In this document: in pieces, positions 43,552 to 52,341 of the stretch | Numbering within the stretch: position 1 is the first letter of the stretch | Layout: the number at the start of each line of letters is the position of its first letter | Assembly: GCA_034044135.1 (NCBI GenBank) | Contig: CP139021.1 | Location: forward strand, 6,548,001-6,612,000 | DNA length: 64,000 nucleotides | Direction: 5' to 3' | Source of the DNA: Flammeovirgaceae bacterium SG7u.111 | GTDB taxonomy: Bacteria; Bacteroidota; Bacteroidia; Cytophagales; Flammeovirgaceae | Position numbers and translations under genes: made by a program | The notes under the pieces: generated by a model | Told to the model about the DNA's origin: nothing | The model's database searches: none | What the model saw: the letters and a program-made list of their open reading frames with translations, nothing else

Positions 43552-44235
43552 ATGAGCGAATTAAACATGGATTACTATACAAATGACGAGCCTCTACTAT
43601 TGAAAGAATATGGTAGAAATGTCCAAAGGCTGGTAAAATTTATAGCTACAATAGAGGACAAGGAAAAACGCACAAGAGCTGCCCACACACTTGTAAATCT
43701 CATGAAGCAGCTCAATCCTTCGGTAAAGGAAAACAGCGAAAGCACCCAGCAGCGTATTTGGGATCACCTTTATATCATGTCTAACTTCGAACTCGACATA
43801 GACGGACCTTTCCCTAAGCCTGACGAAACTATCTTAGATAAAAAGCCTGAACCGCTAACTTATAAAGATAAAGAACTCAAGCACAAGCACTATGGCCGCA
43901 ACATTGAGCTACTTATAGACTTAGCGGCAAATACCGAAGATCCAGATGAAAGGGAAAATGCCATCATGTACATCGGTCGTTTGATGAAAACCTTCTATAC
44001 TTCCTGGAACAGGGAGAATATAGGTGATGACGTGATCATTAATCACCTATATGAAATGTCCAAAGGAAAGATTGATATGAGAGATCAGCTCAAATCCGAT
44101 AAGGTGGTTTTTGAAATTTCTATTCCACGAGATAAAGATTTAAACAACAGTAAGGGTAAAAGTAACAACCCAAGAAGAAGATCTTCCAAGCCTACCAACA
44201 AAAGGAAAGATAACAATAACAAAAGGAGGTCGTAA
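43552..44235 (+). CDS. DUF4290 domain-containing protein
   Basis: A 227-residue protein of the Bacteroidota-specific DUF4290 family. Two similar halves are visible: LLKEYGRNVQRLVKFIATIE, then HTLVNLMKQLNP, and KHYGRNIELLIDLAANTEDP, then IMYIGRLMKTFY. This suggests an internal duplication. The C-terminal 35 residues are a basic, Asn/Lys/Arg-rich tail (NNPRRRSSKPTNKRKDNNNK) that could bind nucleic acid. Start at 43552 or at the in-frame ATG 15 bp later. It lies 65 bp after the helicase on the same strand. Confidence 0.85.
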   Translation: MSELNMDYYTNDEPLLLKEYGRNVQRLVKFIATIEDKEKRTRAAHTLVNLMKQLNPSVKENSESTQQRIWDHLYIMSNFELDIDGPFPKPDETILDKKPEPLTYKDKELKHKHYGRNIELLIDLAANTEDPDERENAIMYIGRLMKTFYTSWNRENIGDDVIINHLYEMSKGKIDMRDQLKSDKVVFEISIPRDKDLNNSKGKSNNPRRRSSKPTNKRKDNNNKRRS

Positions 44236-44250
44236 GACTTCCTTTTTTTT
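44221..44250 (+). terminator. Intrinsic terminator overlapping the DUF4290 stop
   Basis: AAAAGGAGGTC (44221-44231) pairs with GACTTCCTTTT (44236-44246) with one wobble and loop GTAA, running into a T-tract. The stop codon lies in the loop region. Confidence 0.85.
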
Positions 44251-44733
44251 GCCCCTGCCCCATTTTGCCATTCATATCTGACCCAGGATATCCCGTCTAT
44301 TTCCTAACAAGCTTTTTAACGACTTGACTTTTCCATTTAGAAAGTCATTCTTTCGTCCTGTTTTGAAGCCATTTAAACCAAGACGATAAAATTCTCATTG
44401 TCCCTATAATTACTATTAATAAAAATGAAAACAATAAGGAGTAAACCGATAAGCTTTCCAAGCCATCTCTCTTTTAATAAGCCACTGTTAATTGGTAAAA
44501 ACCTTGTGGAGCAATAAAAATAACTGTTTAGGATTCAGTTCTTTTTATTTTTCCTGTATTTATTAGATAAATAAGGGAAAAGCCATTGCCTTTTATAAGG
44601 ACACTCAAAAACATTCCCTCCAAATAGGCTACATTATTTTAGCACTATTTGCCATTAAAACGTATAATTGAAATTCAATCATTACGCCACAGGGCAAAAT
44701 AACTATTTCTATCACCTAAACTCCCTAAATACC
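44251..44733. other. Intergenic region upstream of leuA
   Basis: This is 483 bases, AT-rich. I looked for a leucine-rich leader peptide, a T-box and a good TAnnTTTG promoter and found none I could support. TATAATTG at 44663 is only a near match. Confidence 0.4.
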
Positions 44734-46230
44734 ATGGACAGGGTCTATATTTTTGACACTACGCTCCGCGATGGCGAGCAAGTGCCAGGTTGCCAACTTA
44801 CTACTATTGAGAAGATTGAAGTAGCTAAAGCGCTGCAAGCGCTGGGCGTAGATGTGCTGGAAGCTGGCTTTCCCATTTCTAGCCCTGGAGATTTCAACTC
44901 GGTGAGGGAAATTTCTAAAGCTGTTTCTAACCCTATTATCTGTGCACTCACCCGTGCCGTGCCCAAAGACATTGAAGTAGCTGCCGATGCCCTCAAATTT
45001 GCCAAAAGAAAACGAATCCACACAGGGATTGGCGCATCGGATTATCATATAAAACATAAATTCAATAGCACCCACGATAAGATTTTGGAGCGAGGGGTGG
45101 AAGCCGTGAAATATGCAAAAACCTTTGTGGAAGATGTAGAATTCTATGCAGAAGATGCGGGAAGGGCTGACTTGGAATTTTTGGCGAGGATGGTGGAAGC
45201 TGTGATTGCCGCTGGGGCAACCGTGGTCAACATTCCCGATACTACGGGCTATTGCCTACCAGAGGTCTATGGTGCAAAAATTCGTTACCTAATGGAAAAT
45301 GTCACCAACATCGACAAAGCTATCCTTTCGGTGCACTGCCACAACGACTTGGGCATGGCCACCGCCAACAGCCTTGCTGGCGTAGTAAACGGCGCTAGGC
45401 AGGTTGAAGTGACCATGAACGGTATAGGCGAACGAGCGGGAAATACCTCGCTAGAAGAAGTAGCGATGGCACTTCGCACCCACAATAATTTGAACCTCGA
45501 TACGGGAATAAATTCTACTAAGATTTACGATACCAGCCGTTTGGTTTCTAGGCTGATGCGTATGCCTGTGCAGGCCAACAAAGCAGTGGTAGGAAGAAAT
45601 GCATTTGCCCACTCTTCGGGTATCCACCAAGATGGTGTGCTGAAGCATAGGGAAAACTACGAGATTATGTCTCCGCAAGATGTGGGCATCAATCAATCAT
45701 CTATTTTGCTAACCGCTAGAAGCGGGAGGGCTGCGCTCAAACACCGCTTGGAGGTACTTGGCTACCAGTTTTCTACAGAAGAAATTGACAAACTCTACGA
45801 CGATTTCTTGAAAATGGCAGACAAGAAAAAGGATATTGAGGATGATGATTTGTTGAAGTTGATTGGCAAGGCCAAACACGAACAGCAAATTGAATTGCTC
45901 AGGCTGCAAGTAGTCTGTGGCGATCCGCTAAGCCCTATGGCTACGGTGCATATAAAACACAATGGAGAGGAAAAAATGGAGTCTTCTACAGGCAATGGCC
46001 CGGTAGATGCATCCATCAAAGCCCTTCAGAAAATGGTGAGCATCAAGGTGAGGATAGAAGAATACTTGGTACAAGCCATTACGGGTGGATCCGATGACCA
46101 AGGAAAAGTACACATGCAACTTTCGCATGGAGAGCAGGTGTATTACGGATTTGGAACAAGTACCGACATCGTGATGGCATCAGTCTATGCCTACATAGAT
46201 GCGCTCAACAAAATCACTGCCGTGAAATAA
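44734..46230 (+). CDS. leuA: 2-isopropylmalate synthase
   Basis: A 498-residue enzyme that condenses acetyl-CoA with 2-oxoisovalerate in leucine synthesis. Start [19 protein letters not shown] (44734). The metal and catalytic signatures [32 protein letters not shown] and [15 protein letters not shown] are intact, with [15 protein letters not shown] following. The C-terminal regulatory domain (about 390-498) is present, so leucine feedback is expected. No leuBCD genes are adjacent. Homologous citramalate synthases are the main alternative, but the length and regulatory domain favour LeuA. Confidence 0.93.
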   Translation: MDRVYIFDTTLRDGEQVPGCQLTTIEKIEVAKALQALGVDVLEAGFPISSPGDFNSVREISKAVSNPIICALTRAVPKDIEVAADALKFAKRKRIHTGIGASDYHIKHKFNSTHDKILERGVEAVKYAKTFVEDVEFYAEDAGRADLEFLARMVEAVIAAGATVVNIPDTTGYCLPEVYGAKIRYLMENVTNIDKAILSVHCHNDLGMATANSLAGVVNGARQVEVTMNGIGERAGNTSLEEVAMALRTHNNLNLDTGINSTKIYDTSRLVSRLMRMPVQANKAVVGRNAFAHSSGIHQDGVLKHRENYEIMSPQDVGINQSSILLTARSGRAALKHRLEVLGYQFSTEEIDKLYDDFLKMADKKKDIEDDDLLKLIGKAKHEQQIELLRLQVVCGDPLSPMATVHIKHNGEEKMESSTGNGPVDASIKALQKMVSIKVRIEEYLVQAITGGSDDQGKVHMQLSHGEQVYYGFGTSTDIVMASVYAYIDALNKITAVK

Positions 46231-46254
46231 AACCATCTATAAAAATTCAAAACT

Positions 46255-46284
46255 AAAAAAGGGGCTTTATAGCCCCTTTTTTTT
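46255..46284 (+). terminator. Intrinsic terminator after leuA
   Basis: GGGGCT (46261-46266) pairs with AGCCCC (46271-46276) over TTAT, flanked by an A-run and an 8-base T-run, so it is symmetric; here it follows leuA by 30 bp. Confidence 0.9.
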
Positions 46285-46422
46285 ATCCCAAAACCAACAT
46301 TACATTTTTAATATAGCAACCTTATTTTTTATTCTAAATAGGATTTACACACTTTCTGAATTCGTCTTCTTACTTTTGAAGTTCATTATTGAACCAACAC
46401 CCATACCGAATACTCATTTCAA

Positions 46423-47916
46423 ATGCTGTACTTAAAATTCACGTTGCCAATTTTCTTGTTTCTAAGCCTTTTTCCCGAAAATACGCTAGATACCTCATTA
46501 GCCATAAAGGGAGAACATGAAAAACTTAGCCCACTTGACTTTAGCAATAAGCTAAAGGAAATCCACGAAAGCGAAGGGCTGGAAGGCTCGGTAATGAGTG
46601 TTTTTGTGATGGAAGCATCAGAGAGCAAGCCACTTACCGACTACTACAGCCAACTCGGAATGGCAACGGCTTCTACCATGAAAGCCATCACCACGGCGGC
46701 TGGAATGAGGGTTTTGGGGAAAGATTTTACCTTCAAAACCAGGGTGGAATACGATGGAGAAATTGACGAAAACGGTACGCTCCAAGGGAATTTGTATATA
46801 CGGGGCGGCGGCGACCCAACCCTTGGAAAAGATAATTTGCCTGCCCTTTTAGAAAGGATTACCGATAAAGTAAGAGATTCGGGAATCAATCAAATAAACG
46901 GTTGTGTGGTGGGCGATGCCCGTATTTTTGATAGGCAACTCACACCAGATACGTGGATTTGGGAAGATATGGGCAACTATTTTGGGGCGGGGGCATCTGG
47001 GCTTTCCATCAACGAAAACCTGTACCGATTGTATTTTAAAACCGGAAGTAGAGAAGGGACAGCCACCCAGATTACCGGCATGGAACCCAAAATTCCGGGG
47101 GTCGAGTTTGTAAATGAAATCACCACGGGCAAGCCCGGCTCAGGAGATAACGGATACATTTTTGGCGCACCTTACACCTATTTGAGGTATGTGCGAGGCT
47201 CTTTACCACCCAATTATCCTTCCTTTATGATAAAAGGCTCTATGCCCGATCCAGCCTATTTTTGTGCTTACGAATTGCAACGCTACATAGAGGCAAGGGG
47301 CATAGAAGTGAACCGAAGCGCAACTACCTTCCGCCTTTCTAAGGAAATCAAAGAAGGGCCTTGTAAAGTTATATGGAGTAAAGAATCGCCCACGCTCGAC
47401 CGGATCATCACCCGCACCAATATGAAAAGTGTGAACCTTTATGCAGAGGCCATTTTGCGGATGATAGGCCATGTGAAGAAAAATGAGGGCAGTACTTCAG
47501 CAGGAATAGAGGCAATGTACGAGCTGTGGGAATCGGAAGGCATTGATATGAAAGGCTGCCACTTTGCCGATGGCAGCGGGCTTTCTCGCTTCAATGCGGT
47601 AAATGCACGACAAATGGTGCAAATCCTCCAGACCATGCTCCGCTACGATACCGACGGCAGCTACATAAAATCGCTGCCCATAGCAGGAAAAACAGGCACG
47701 CTCAAAAATATGTGCAAAGGTCGGCTAAGCGAAGGACGCATCCGAGCCAAAAGCGGGTACATCAACCGGGTTCGCTCCTATGCGGGTTATGCCGATTCCA
47801 TTACGGGGAAAAGGCTGGTCTTCGCCATTATGATCAACAACTACTCCAAGCCCTACGGGCAACTCACCCACGATTTTGAAGATATTATGGATATGATTGT
47901 AAGACTGGGGAGGTAG
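46423..47916 (+). CDS. dacB: D-alanyl-D-alanine carboxypeptidase/endopeptidase (PBP4, peptidase S13)
   Basis: A 497-residue low-molecular-weight penicillin-binding protein with signal peptide (MLYLKFTLPIFLFLSLF). Active-site SxxK is in ATASTMKAIT, the SxN-type element in DGSGLSRFNAVN, and KTG in IAGKTGTLKN, all in the expected order. The inserted S13 domains (ENGTLQGNLYIRGGGDPTLG, VVGDARIFD) are present. It trims D-Ala and may cut peptide cross-links in the periplasm. Monocistronic. Confidence 0.93.
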   Translation: MLYLKFTLPIFLFLSLFPENTLDTSLAIKGEHEKLSPLDFSNKLKEIHESEGLEGSVMSVFVMEASESKPLTDYYSQLGMATASTMKAITTAAGMRVLGKDFTFKTRVEYDGEIDENGTLQGNLYIRGGGDPTLGKDNLPALLERITDKVRDSGINQINGCVVGDARIFDRQLTPDTWIWEDMGNYFGAGASGLSINENLYRLYFKTGSREGTATQITGMEPKIPGVEFVNEITTGKPGSGDNGYIFGAPYTYLRYVRGSLPPNYPSFMIKGSMPDPAYFCAYELQRYIEARGIEVNRSATTFRLSKEIKEGPCKVIWSKESPTLDRIITRTNMKSVNLYAEAILRMIGHVKKNEGSTSAGIEAMYELWESEGIDMKGCHFADGSGLSRFNAVNARQMVQILQTMLRYDTDGSYIKSLPIAGKTGTLKNMCKGRLSEGRIRAKSGYINRVRSYAGYADSITGKRLVFAIMINNYSKPYGQLTHDFEDIMDMIVRLGR

Positions 47917-48021
47917 TTTTTAATTCACTTCGATGACCGATTGACTCGAAAGACTAGTATGAGTTAAATATAAACAACTGGTTTGTAGGGGTTAAGAACA
48001 AATAAAAGCATCTACACCAAA

Positions 48022-48654
48022 ATGGAAGAAAAAGAAGAGGTAAATAAAAGTACTTTAAGAAAAAGAGCAGATGAGATAAAAGAATTTAGGTGTAAAAATC
48101 TAATTGCAGTTCTTGAAGAACCAAACGATTATAAAAATATCGGTAAAGTAATAAGAAATATAAATGCACTTGGCGTCGAAAAATTATACATAGTTGACAG
48201 TCGAGACAAATTACCAGATAACTGGCAAGAAATGCGAAATCGGAAATCGCTTACTAAAACTTCGGTTTCTGCTATAAAATGGACATACGTAAAGAAATTC
48301 AAAAGTACAGAAGAGTGCTTAGAGCACTTGGAAAAGAAAAGGTTTGTCTCAATTGTAACGTCTCCTCACTTAAAAAGTGAAAAAAATGTAGTTTTAAACG
48401 AAGGAGATTATACACAAATAAGGCTAGCAGTTTGGTTTGGAAATGAATCAAGAGGAGTTAGTAAAACTGCAATCGAAAGAAGCGAAATGTGTGTAAGCAT
48501 TCCGATGTATGGAATAATTGAAAGCCTAAATTTGGCTACCTCAACAGGAATTGTGCTTTATGAAGTAACAACACAAAGAAGAGAGTTTCAAAAAAAGTAC
48601 AAACGAGGACAAAAGAAATATCAAAGAAAAGTAAAATCAGATAAAGGGAAGTAA
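48022..48654 (+). CDS. SpoU/TrmH-family RNA 2'-O-methyltransferase
   Basis: A 210-residue knotted (SPOUT) methyltransferase. Motif 1 is YKNIGKVIRNINALGVEKLY, motif 2 AVWFGNESRGVSKTA, motif 3 CVSIPMYGIIESLNLATSTG; together they form the SAM-binding knot. The basic C-terminal tail (KKYKRGQKKYQRKVKSDKGK) and N-terminal helix suggest tRNA binding as in TrmH (Gm18), though rRNA targets are possible. Codon use is visibly more A-rich than in the flanking genes, which hints at transfer. Confidence 0.88.
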   Translation: MEEKEEVNKSTLRKRADEIKEFRCKNLIAVLEEPNDYKNIGKVIRNINALGVEKLYIVDSRDKLPDNWQEMRNRKSLTKTSVSAIKWTYVKKFKSTEECLEHLEKKRFVSIVTSPHLKSEKNVVLNEGDYTQIRLAVWFGNESRGVSKTAIERSEMCVSIPMYGIIESLNLATSTGIVLYEVTTQRREFQKKYKRGQKKYQRKVKSDKGK

Positions 48655-48670
48655 TCCTTTATCTGATTTT
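48633..48670 (+). terminator. Terminator overlapping the methyltransferase stop
   Basis: A perfect 15-bp stem (48633-48647 with 48656-48670) has an 8-nt loop holding the TAA stop; the 3' strand ends TTTT. Confidence 0.8.
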
Positions 48671-48742
48671 ACTCTTTCAGAGTATATGTATATCGAAGGC
48701 CTCATTCTGAACGAGACCTTCGATGTTTTGATAGGCTACATG

Positions 48743-49864
48743 TTACTGCTCCATTTCAATTCCTTCCATGTCTGCTAACTTAGCTTTCAAGCCCCAGCCA
48801 CCAAAGTTTTCGGTAATGGCGAAGACGATCTCATTTTTACCTTTTTTCAAGTCCAAATAGACTGCATCGAAATAGCCGATAGTACCTAGGTAGCGATAAT
48901 CCCTTGTTCGGAAGGTTCGCTGCCCCGAATACACCAATTGCTCGTTCACAAAAACCTTGGCGATATCACTGTAGCCAAAGTCTAGCTTTTTCACTTGGTT
49001 TTTGCTGGAATTGATCGTCACTTTGGCAAAAACGGTATTCGTTTCTTTAGAGAAAACAACCATTTGCGCAAGGTTGGCTGTTCCGGTAAACTCGCTCCAA
49101 AGAGGCTTCCAACCCATTCCATCCATGTCTTTTTTATCCTTCAGCGAATAAACATTGTCAAGATCTGACTGAGCAAATGCTGGGGAAACTTCCCACTTTT
49201 GGATAGTCCCCAGTTCAGGTGTTGGGTTTTCTTTCACATTACTTACCAGCTCTACATTTTCCATGGACTGGTAAGATAGATTGGCAAAATAGGCACTGCC
49301 CCCTCCTGTGCTAAAACCAATACCACCCGCTTCTGCTTCTCTTTTTAAGTCATTCACATGCAATACAGGCTGTGCCATGTCATTGATGAAAACATCCATT
49401 TTATCGTCAGCAACCAATAGCTTCACATGAATCCATTCATTGAAATTGTAGCTGTAGGCAGTAGAGTGCCCTTCCCCATAGTAAAGCTGCCAACCAGAAA
49501 TTCCATTGAATACGGGCGTATATTGCATGGCATCGGGGTTGCCAGATTGGTGGGCACGGATGTAGAAGTCCTCAAAGTTATTAGTGTCCTGTTGGCGAAA
49601 TCGAACCCCCAAAAATTTTCTCGATTCAGCAAACAGTATATCGTATTCGATAACGCCATTTTTTAAGCTAGCGCCTTTTAAGCTTGCTGCGCCATTTTCT
49701 AGGTAAAGGGCAGGCTTGCCTTTGTGTTCTTTGAACTCGTACTTTTTGGCTTGTACTTCCCAAGCACTTTCATCAAACTTCGCCCATTCAGCTTTTTGAG
49801 CTAGGGAAATATTGAAAAGGAATAAGCTTAGGAGCAAGAAGGGGATGATTAGTTTCTTTTTCAT
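48743..49864 (-). CDS. Secreted LamG/concanavalin-like domain protein
   Basis: A 373-residue protein from MKKKLIIPFLLLSLFLFNIS (start 49864) with signal peptide. The first half is a concanavalin A-like/DUF1080-type beta sandwich (NGVIEYDILFAESRKFLGVR, WIHVKLLVADDKMDVFIND). The second half is a jelly-roll domain (FGYSDIAKVFVNEQLVYSGQ, YFDAVYLDLKKGKNEIVFAI). Such modules bind or accompany sugar polymers. It follows the membrane regulator on the same strand, 111 bp after it, and the regulator's C-terminal domain resembles its first half, so the two probably work together. Confidence 0.8.
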   Translation of the reverse strand: MKKKLIIPFLLLSLFLFNISLAQKAEWAKFDESAWEVQAKKYEFKEHKGKPALYLENGAASLKGASLKNGVIEYDILFAESRKFLGVRFRQQDTNNFEDFYIRAHQSGNPDAMQYTPVFNGISGWQLYYGEGHSTAYSYNFNEWIHVKLLVADDKMDVFINDMAQPVLHVNDLKREAEAGGIGFSTGGGSAYFANLSYQSMENVELVSNVKENPTPELGTIQKWEVSPAFAQSDLDNVYSLKDKKDMDGMGWKPLWSEFTGTANLAQMVVFSKETNTVFAKVTINSSKNQVKKLDFGYSDIAKVFVNEQLVYSGQRTFRTRDYRYLGTIGYFDAVYLDLKKGKNEIVFAITENFGGWGLKAKLADMEGIEMEQ

Positions 49865-49975
49865 GATCTTGTTTTGTCTTTTTTGCTTGAACATTTTGAC
49901 GAATGTAAAGGCATGTACTCTAGAAACAAGATCAAGCCTTGAACAACTTGATACAAGTTTGTTCAAGGTTGTAAA

Positions 49976-51277
49976 TCAGAGAGTTGGAATGGGGATGCTT
50001 TTTCCTTCAGATTCAAGTTGAAGGGATTTTACCGAGCCTGTTCCGTGGAATTGGTAGCGAACACCGACTACTTTCCCAGCAACTAAAGGCACTTCACCTT
50101 GGTAAGCTGGCTGCCCGTTCACCAAGATGGAAACTTGGTTGCCCGATGTTTCTACTTCCAGTGTTACCCACTCGGAAAAGTCCACTCCAAAGCCCGTAAG
50201 ATCAGCTTGTGTACCGTTCATGAAATTCCCAGGAATCAGCATACCTAATTCGGCCACGCAACCCTTGATGGAAAAAGGAATGATAAAGGCAGATTTGGAA
50301 CAGAGAATAGAAACCCTAGCTTCTTGGCATATGGCTTCTCCTTTGCCAAACGTATTTTTGAACTCGGTACTAAGTTTGAAATTTTGCGCACTTACCTCCC
50401 CAAAATCTTCCACAAAATGAAAGTTAGTGATGGGAATTTCACCCGAAAGGTCGACCCCATGCTCTACCAAATGAGCTTGGGTAATAGCCAGTTGCCCATT
50501 TTTAGCTACCGAGGCAAGGTCTAAGTAAAATGGCACTGGTTTTTTATCAATAGTAGCTAACCAGCCTTCCGACTTAATAAACAGATCTTTTTCAATGGCA
50601 ATTTGGTCGTTCAACACCAACTTCGCTTGGAAAAAACCGGGGTAATAATAAGTGCATGCAAAAAAATCACTAGTTGGATCTACCTGATGCCTTAGCTTGG
50701 GATTCCAAGATTGTTGGATGAAAACTGAATCGGCATTCGCATGTGAAGCATCGTAGGTAAAGGTGACAGTGTTAGGCAAGCCCTTTGCCACAGGCTGGAA
50801 AGAAAAACTGGTTTTTTCCTTATAAACGGGTTTGATCCACTCGGTCATGGAAAGTAAGCCTACCACCAAAACTAATAAAACTGCTCCATAGAGGTATGAA
50901 ACTTTTTGGCGAAAAAGCTTGGCAAGCCCTGACTTTCTAACACTTGGTTGTTGGGAAGGTATTTCTGTTTTTTGCCAATGTTCTTGTTGGAAATCTATCC
51001 AACTACCGTAGCCCAAAAACTTGGCAAGGGTATCTAGCGTGTTGGTAGTTGGGCTAGAATGGTAAGCTATTTTCCCCCAAAGGCGCTTAAGCGTAACAGC
51101 ACTTAGCTGCACGTGAGTAGCTTCAAAAATTTTTTCGCTGAGCAAGTCAAAATGCCGATGTTGCCACTCGCTAGCCTCCGCCCAACCCAGTTTTTCCTCA
51201 ATCTGCTTTAGGCATTTTTGCAATAGCTCTTTTTCCTTATCTATGGTCTGTTCGGTTGGCATTTGGCTAGGGAACAT
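49976..51277 (-). CDS. One-pass membrane regulator with N-terminal DNA-binding-like and periplasmic LamG-like domains
   Basis: A 433-residue protein. The cytoplasmic N-terminal 115 residues contain LSAVTLKRLWGKIAYHSSP, then LDTLAKFLGYGSWIDFQQEH. This pattern recurs in Bacteroidota regulators and resembles an HTH with a following helical motif. One membrane helix lies at about 145-165 (YLYGAVLLVLVVGLLSMTEW). The periplasmic part has an Ig-like segment and a C-terminal sandwich (WVTLEVETSGNQVSILVNGQ). It may sense an extracellular ligand and control DNA directly, like ToxR-type regulators. Family name not recognised with certainty. Confidence 0.65.
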   Translation of the reverse strand: MFPSQMPTEQTIDKEKELLQKCLKQIEEKLGWAEASEWQHRHFDLLSEKIFEATHVQLSAVTLKRLWGKIAYHSSPTTNTLDTLAKFLGYGSWIDFQQEHWQKTEIPSQQPSVRKSGLAKLFRQKVSYLYGAVLLVLVVGLLSMTEWIKPVYKEKTSFSFQPVAKGLPNTVTFTYDASHANADSVFIQQSWNPKLRHQVDPTSDFFACTYYYPGFFQAKLVLNDQIAIEKDLFIKSEGWLATIDKKPVPFYLDLASVAKNGQLAITQAHLVEHGVDLSGEIPITNFHFVEDFGEVSAQNFKLSTEFKNTFGKGEAICQEARVSILCSKSAFIIPFSIKGCVAELGMLIPGNFMNGTQADLTGFGVDFSEWVTLEVETSGNQVSILVNGQPAYQGEVPLVAGKVVGVRYQFHGTGSVKSLQLESEGKSIPIPTL

Positions 51278-51338
51278 TTTGTTTTTGATATAACCAAGTT
51301 ACGGAAATTGAAAGAGCGAAGCAATCAGAAGTTTATTT

Positions 51339-52247
51339 CTAAATTACATTTGGGTTTAATATATTATTTAATGTTGCTTGTAATTCTGTTTCTAATTTTT
51401 TTGCTCCAATAGCACTATCTGTATATTCTATACGACGTATGTGTGCAAGGTCAAATGGGAAATTTACCTCTTTGTCCTCTTGTTTTTGATATATTAGAAT
51501 TGTCTCTTTTCCCACAGTATGGGCAATTCCCAACTCGTACATTACATTAGGGTTTAACTCAGTCAAATCTGCAATAATAACTTTCGCTTCACATATGCCC
51601 TTCCAGATATCTTGCATTATAGATTTATTTGTTTTGAAGTCATCAGCTCTTTGACAAACTAATCCCATTTCATTATTTTCAACAGAAGGTTTGATAATAT
51701 TTATATAGATATCAGTCAAAGGGGTTGTGAAAGGCATTATTACAAATATTGATCTTTGGTTGATTTTAAAATTAGGGGTACCAAAGATTGGCTTAACTCT
51801 GACGATATTATTCATAAATTCAAATTTGTCTAATTCAATTTTTATGTACTCTTCTGTTAAATTATCAATAAATTCTTTGTGATTTGCTGAGTCAAGGTTA
51901 GCTGATTCAATTGGAACCTGAAATAGTACAGGGTCATCAAATCCAAAATCTAGAATTGAAGATTCGTATGCTTGTTGTGGGGATAATTCAATTGATTTGT
52001 CATAATGGTAGTTTATGCTTGTAATACCAAAGCTTTTTTCCATAAGAATATTTACAGAGCTTTTATCTCTAATAACAAGATACGTCGAAGGTTTCATTGC
52101 TCTAAAAATACCTCTTCGTAATTTTTTATCTTGAAGTTTTTTTTCAATAGATAAGAGTATTTCATCAATTAGCTTATCTACTATTTGTGTTTCATTAGTG
52201 GGGAAATTAACATTTATATTGCTTACTCTACCTTGATTTGAAAACAT
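51339..52247 (-). CDS. Nucleoside 2-deoxyribosyltransferase/TIR-like domain protein, possible defence effector
   Basis: A 302-residue protein from MFSNQGRVSNINVNF (52247; in-frame ATG at 52322 adds 25 residues). The N-terminal half (about 1-160) is unfamiliar. The C-terminal domain has SIFVIMPF, then CQRADDF, then VIIADLTELNPNVMYELGIA followed by HTVGK. This is the pattern of the 2-deoxyribosyltransferase-like family related to TIR domains, where the Glu of YELG is the catalytic residue. Such domains hydrolyse NAD or nucleotide sugars in several immune systems. The gene is clearly more AT-rich than its neighbours and stands alone. The defence role is inference. Confidence 0.7.
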   Translation of the reverse strand: MFSNQGRVSNINVNFPTNETQIVDKLIDEILLSIEKKLQDKKLRRGIFRAMKPSTYLVIRDKSSVNILMEKSFGITSINYHYDKSIELSPQQAYESSILDFGFDDPVLFQVPIESANLDSANHKEFIDNLTEEYIKIELDKFEFMNNIVRVKPIFGTPNFKINQRSIFVIMPFTTPLTDIYINIIKPSVENNEMGLVCQRADDFKTNKSIMQDIWKGICEAKVIIADLTELNPNVMYELGIAHTVGKETILIYQKQEDKEVNFPFDLAHIRRIEYTDSAIGAKKLETELQATLNNILNPNVI

Positions 52248-52341
52248 ATTGAGTACTGCTTTACAGGGGTCAAAACATAATGCTATTTTACATAAAACTA
52301 AGTAAAAACTTTGTATAAACAATATATATTGTTTGCCTCTG

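Noticed and set aside
44251-44733. Leucine attenuator, T-box or leader peptide upstream of leuA
   Set aside because: No Leu-rich short ORF, no T-box core, no mutually exclusive hairpins found.
48692-48724. Terminator for the LamG-like protein gene
   Set aside because: ATCGAAGG/CCTTCGAT forms a hairpin, but no T-run follows on the minus strand; too weak to call.
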